A DNA stretch of 22,950 bases from Polysphondylium violaceum. Taxonomy: Eukaryota > Evosea > Eumycetozoa > Dictyosteliales > Dictyosteliaceae. Shown piece by piece: positions 21,734 to 22,950 of this stretch. Location: the NCBI GenBank assembly GCA_000277445.1, contig AJWJ01000386.1:1-22950 (forward strand). Reading direction: 5' to 3'. Below the pieces are notes generated by a model that was given only the letters and a program-made list of their open reading frames with translations, made no database searches and had not been told where the DNA came from. Position numbers and translations under genes: made by a program. Each line of letters starts with the position of its first letter. Position 1 is the stretch's first letter.

Positions 21734-22950
21734 TTATTTTGGTAATATTGAAGGAGTAGAATGAGGAGTTGTAGGACGAGGATAAGTATGAACACGAGGA
21801 CGAGCGTCCACAGTCTTATAATTAAGAATACCTTTGCCTTGGTCTAATCAAAATCATCAGGAATTTTTCCAGCATAAATTTTTCAAGCGTTTCAAGAAAA
21901 GGGGCGTCATAAAGGAACCTACTTGAGGTTGATATGCGTTTTGATATTTTGATTGATTTGGAGGCTTATTGTCATAAATAGAATCACCCTTCTTAAATTC
22001 ATAACATAATAAACTAGGAAATTTTTTTGTTGTAGCGGCTTGTTTGTGATGTTGTATCGAGTATTTGCTTAATCATCAATCCACTCTAGCTTTTCCTTTA
22101 CATCGTCGTCGTCGTCGTCGTCGTCGTCATTTTACCCACCAGGAACCTTTCCGTATACATTTTTATATTAAATCCTTGGAGATCGGCAATTTCTCCAGAA
22201 AAACAAAACTATATGGATGTTAGTACTATTGAACCTAAAAGGTGAAGTTGGCCTCCAACTCTCTTTGAATCACCTACACAAACTCTATCATCTTTAAAGT
22301 CCATTTCCACCCCTATCTTTTCATGTTTAGATTTTTGTTGAGTAAAAGATATGGCTTCCAAGACCCATAATCTTCAATAAATATTGAAGGAAACTTGTTT
22401 TCTTGGTTCTGTTTATATTTTGAAGTTAGTATAGATTTAAAGAGATCATAAGTAACATAAAGTGATATTTACTTGAGTGTTTACAATGAATTTTTTTTTT
22501 CTATTGAACTAATTATTTTTTTAAGGCTTAGGATTATTTAAGCAAACGGATTCAAATTGACTAGGACCTCATAGGCATAAGCTTTGATTTTCACAGTTTG
22601 AAATTGAAATGCTCTACACAATTTGATTGAACAACTTGATCCAAAATACCTTTGAAGGTAGTTGGTTCTCTATTGTCGTCTTGGGCCAGACTTGTCCAAA
22701 CTTGTCACATTCTTTAGCTTTTGAAAAAGAATAAGACAAATCCCATATTTTAGAATGGCAATTTTTACCAAGTTGGGGTTTAGTCTTTTCGATCAACTCT
22801 ATAATTTTTTTAAAATCTAGAAATATTTGTTAATTAGTTGTTAAATGGGATTTTAAGAAAATATTTACCATTGGGATTTAAATTAAAACAAAATACATGC
22901 TCATGAAAAATAGAATACATTATTGTCTGCGGGATATAGAATAGAGAGTA
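21734..22950 (-). pseudogene. Unrecognised multi-exon gene, frame-broken or decayed, 5' end outside window
   Basis: Read on the - strand, this region shows exon-like blocks with dictyostelid codon use and short introns. Blocks are 22869-22950, about 22650-22816, perhaps a tiny one near 22568-22581, 22473-22508, 22278-22408, 22136-22208, 21919-22067 and 21734-21843 (stop TAA at 21734-21736). Proposed introns are 52 to 75 bases long. Two contain a perfect TACTAAC branch site (22425-22431 and 22219-22225) at a sensible distance from AG. Most block junctions agree in phase. However, no single frame runs through the block at 22650-22816, through 22278-22408, or from 22136-22208 into the next block. 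The predicted end is Pro/Thr-rich (YPRPTTPHSTPSILPK). I recognise no domain. It is either a decayed host gene, a gene with base-calling errors, or a gene spliced differently from my model. It converges on tor. Confidence 0.5.
22104..22127. repeat. CGT/ACG trinucleotide repeat
   Basis: Eight uninterrupted CGT units (ACG on the - strand) fall inside a proposed 68-base intron (22068-22135) of the - strand gene. It is GC-rich in AT-rich surroundings. One - strand frame reads as an acidic run (Asp repeats followed by VKEKLEWIDD), so it may instead be coding in another splice form. Confidence 0.7.

Noticed and set aside
22360-22370. ACCCATAAT as a possible snRNA upstream element
   Set aside because: It resembles the dictyostelid upstream sequence element of small RNA genes, but no structured RNA follows and it overlaps an exon-like block.
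22614-22816. Treating the - strand 60-codon frame ending at 22614 as a complete small gene
   Set aside because: Splicing from 22869 in phase and further exon-like blocks downstream suggest it is part of a larger gene; the stop may fall inside an intron.
1-22950. Retroelements, DNA transposon coding regions, CRISPR arrays or rRNA
   Set aside because: No reverse transcriptase, integrase or transposase motif, no long terminal repeats, no spaced direct-repeat array and no conserved rRNA segment was seen.

Overview
The window looks like nuclear DNA of a social amoeba (Dictyostelia). Intergenic DNA is very AT-rich with long A and T runs. Introns are short (75 to 92 bases) and AT-rich, with GT...AG ends. 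Coding regions carry poly-Asn and poly-Ser tracts, and start codons follow A-rich leaders. The standard code fits: TAA and TGA both end clear genes, and TGG is the tryptophan codon. Non-coding DNA holds more CA/GT-rich and GC-rich patches than I would expect in Dictyostelium discoideum, so another dictyostelid is plausible, but I cannot name the species.

Layout. From 1 to 2458 no gene is convincing; the stretch holds a GC-richer patch, CA-rich and GT-rich blocks, homopolymers and a direct repeat. Five protein genes follow, all on the + strand, each with one intron close to or inside the coding region: Integrator subunit 1 (2459-9161), kynureninase (9517-10947), Elongin C (11212-11614), a secreted protein of unknown function (12263-13067) and the TOR kinase (14518-21665). 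The first exons of the Integrator subunit 1 and TOR genes and the second exon of the secreted protein are short, and I placed them from splice signals and frame. On the - strand, converging on TOR with 68 bases between the two stop codons, lies a set of exon-like blocks (21734-22950) from an unrecognised multi-exon gene. Its splice signals are good, but the reading frame fails to connect in about three places.

The genes do not form a pathway. Integrator (3'-end processing and termination of Pol II RNAs), Elongin C (transcription elongation and cullin E3 ligases) and TOR (growth control) are conserved eukaryotic machinery. Kynureninase belongs to tryptophan breakdown, and the secreted protein looks lineage-specific.

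The most interesting non-coding signals are a perfect 24-base inverted repeat around a 75-base loop (13527-13649), hairpins shortly after the stop codons of four consecutive genes (the best has a perfect 12-bp stem at 9271-9310), and perfect 14-bp palindromes upstream of kynureninase and TOR. I see no mobile element, tRNA, rRNA or CRISPR array.
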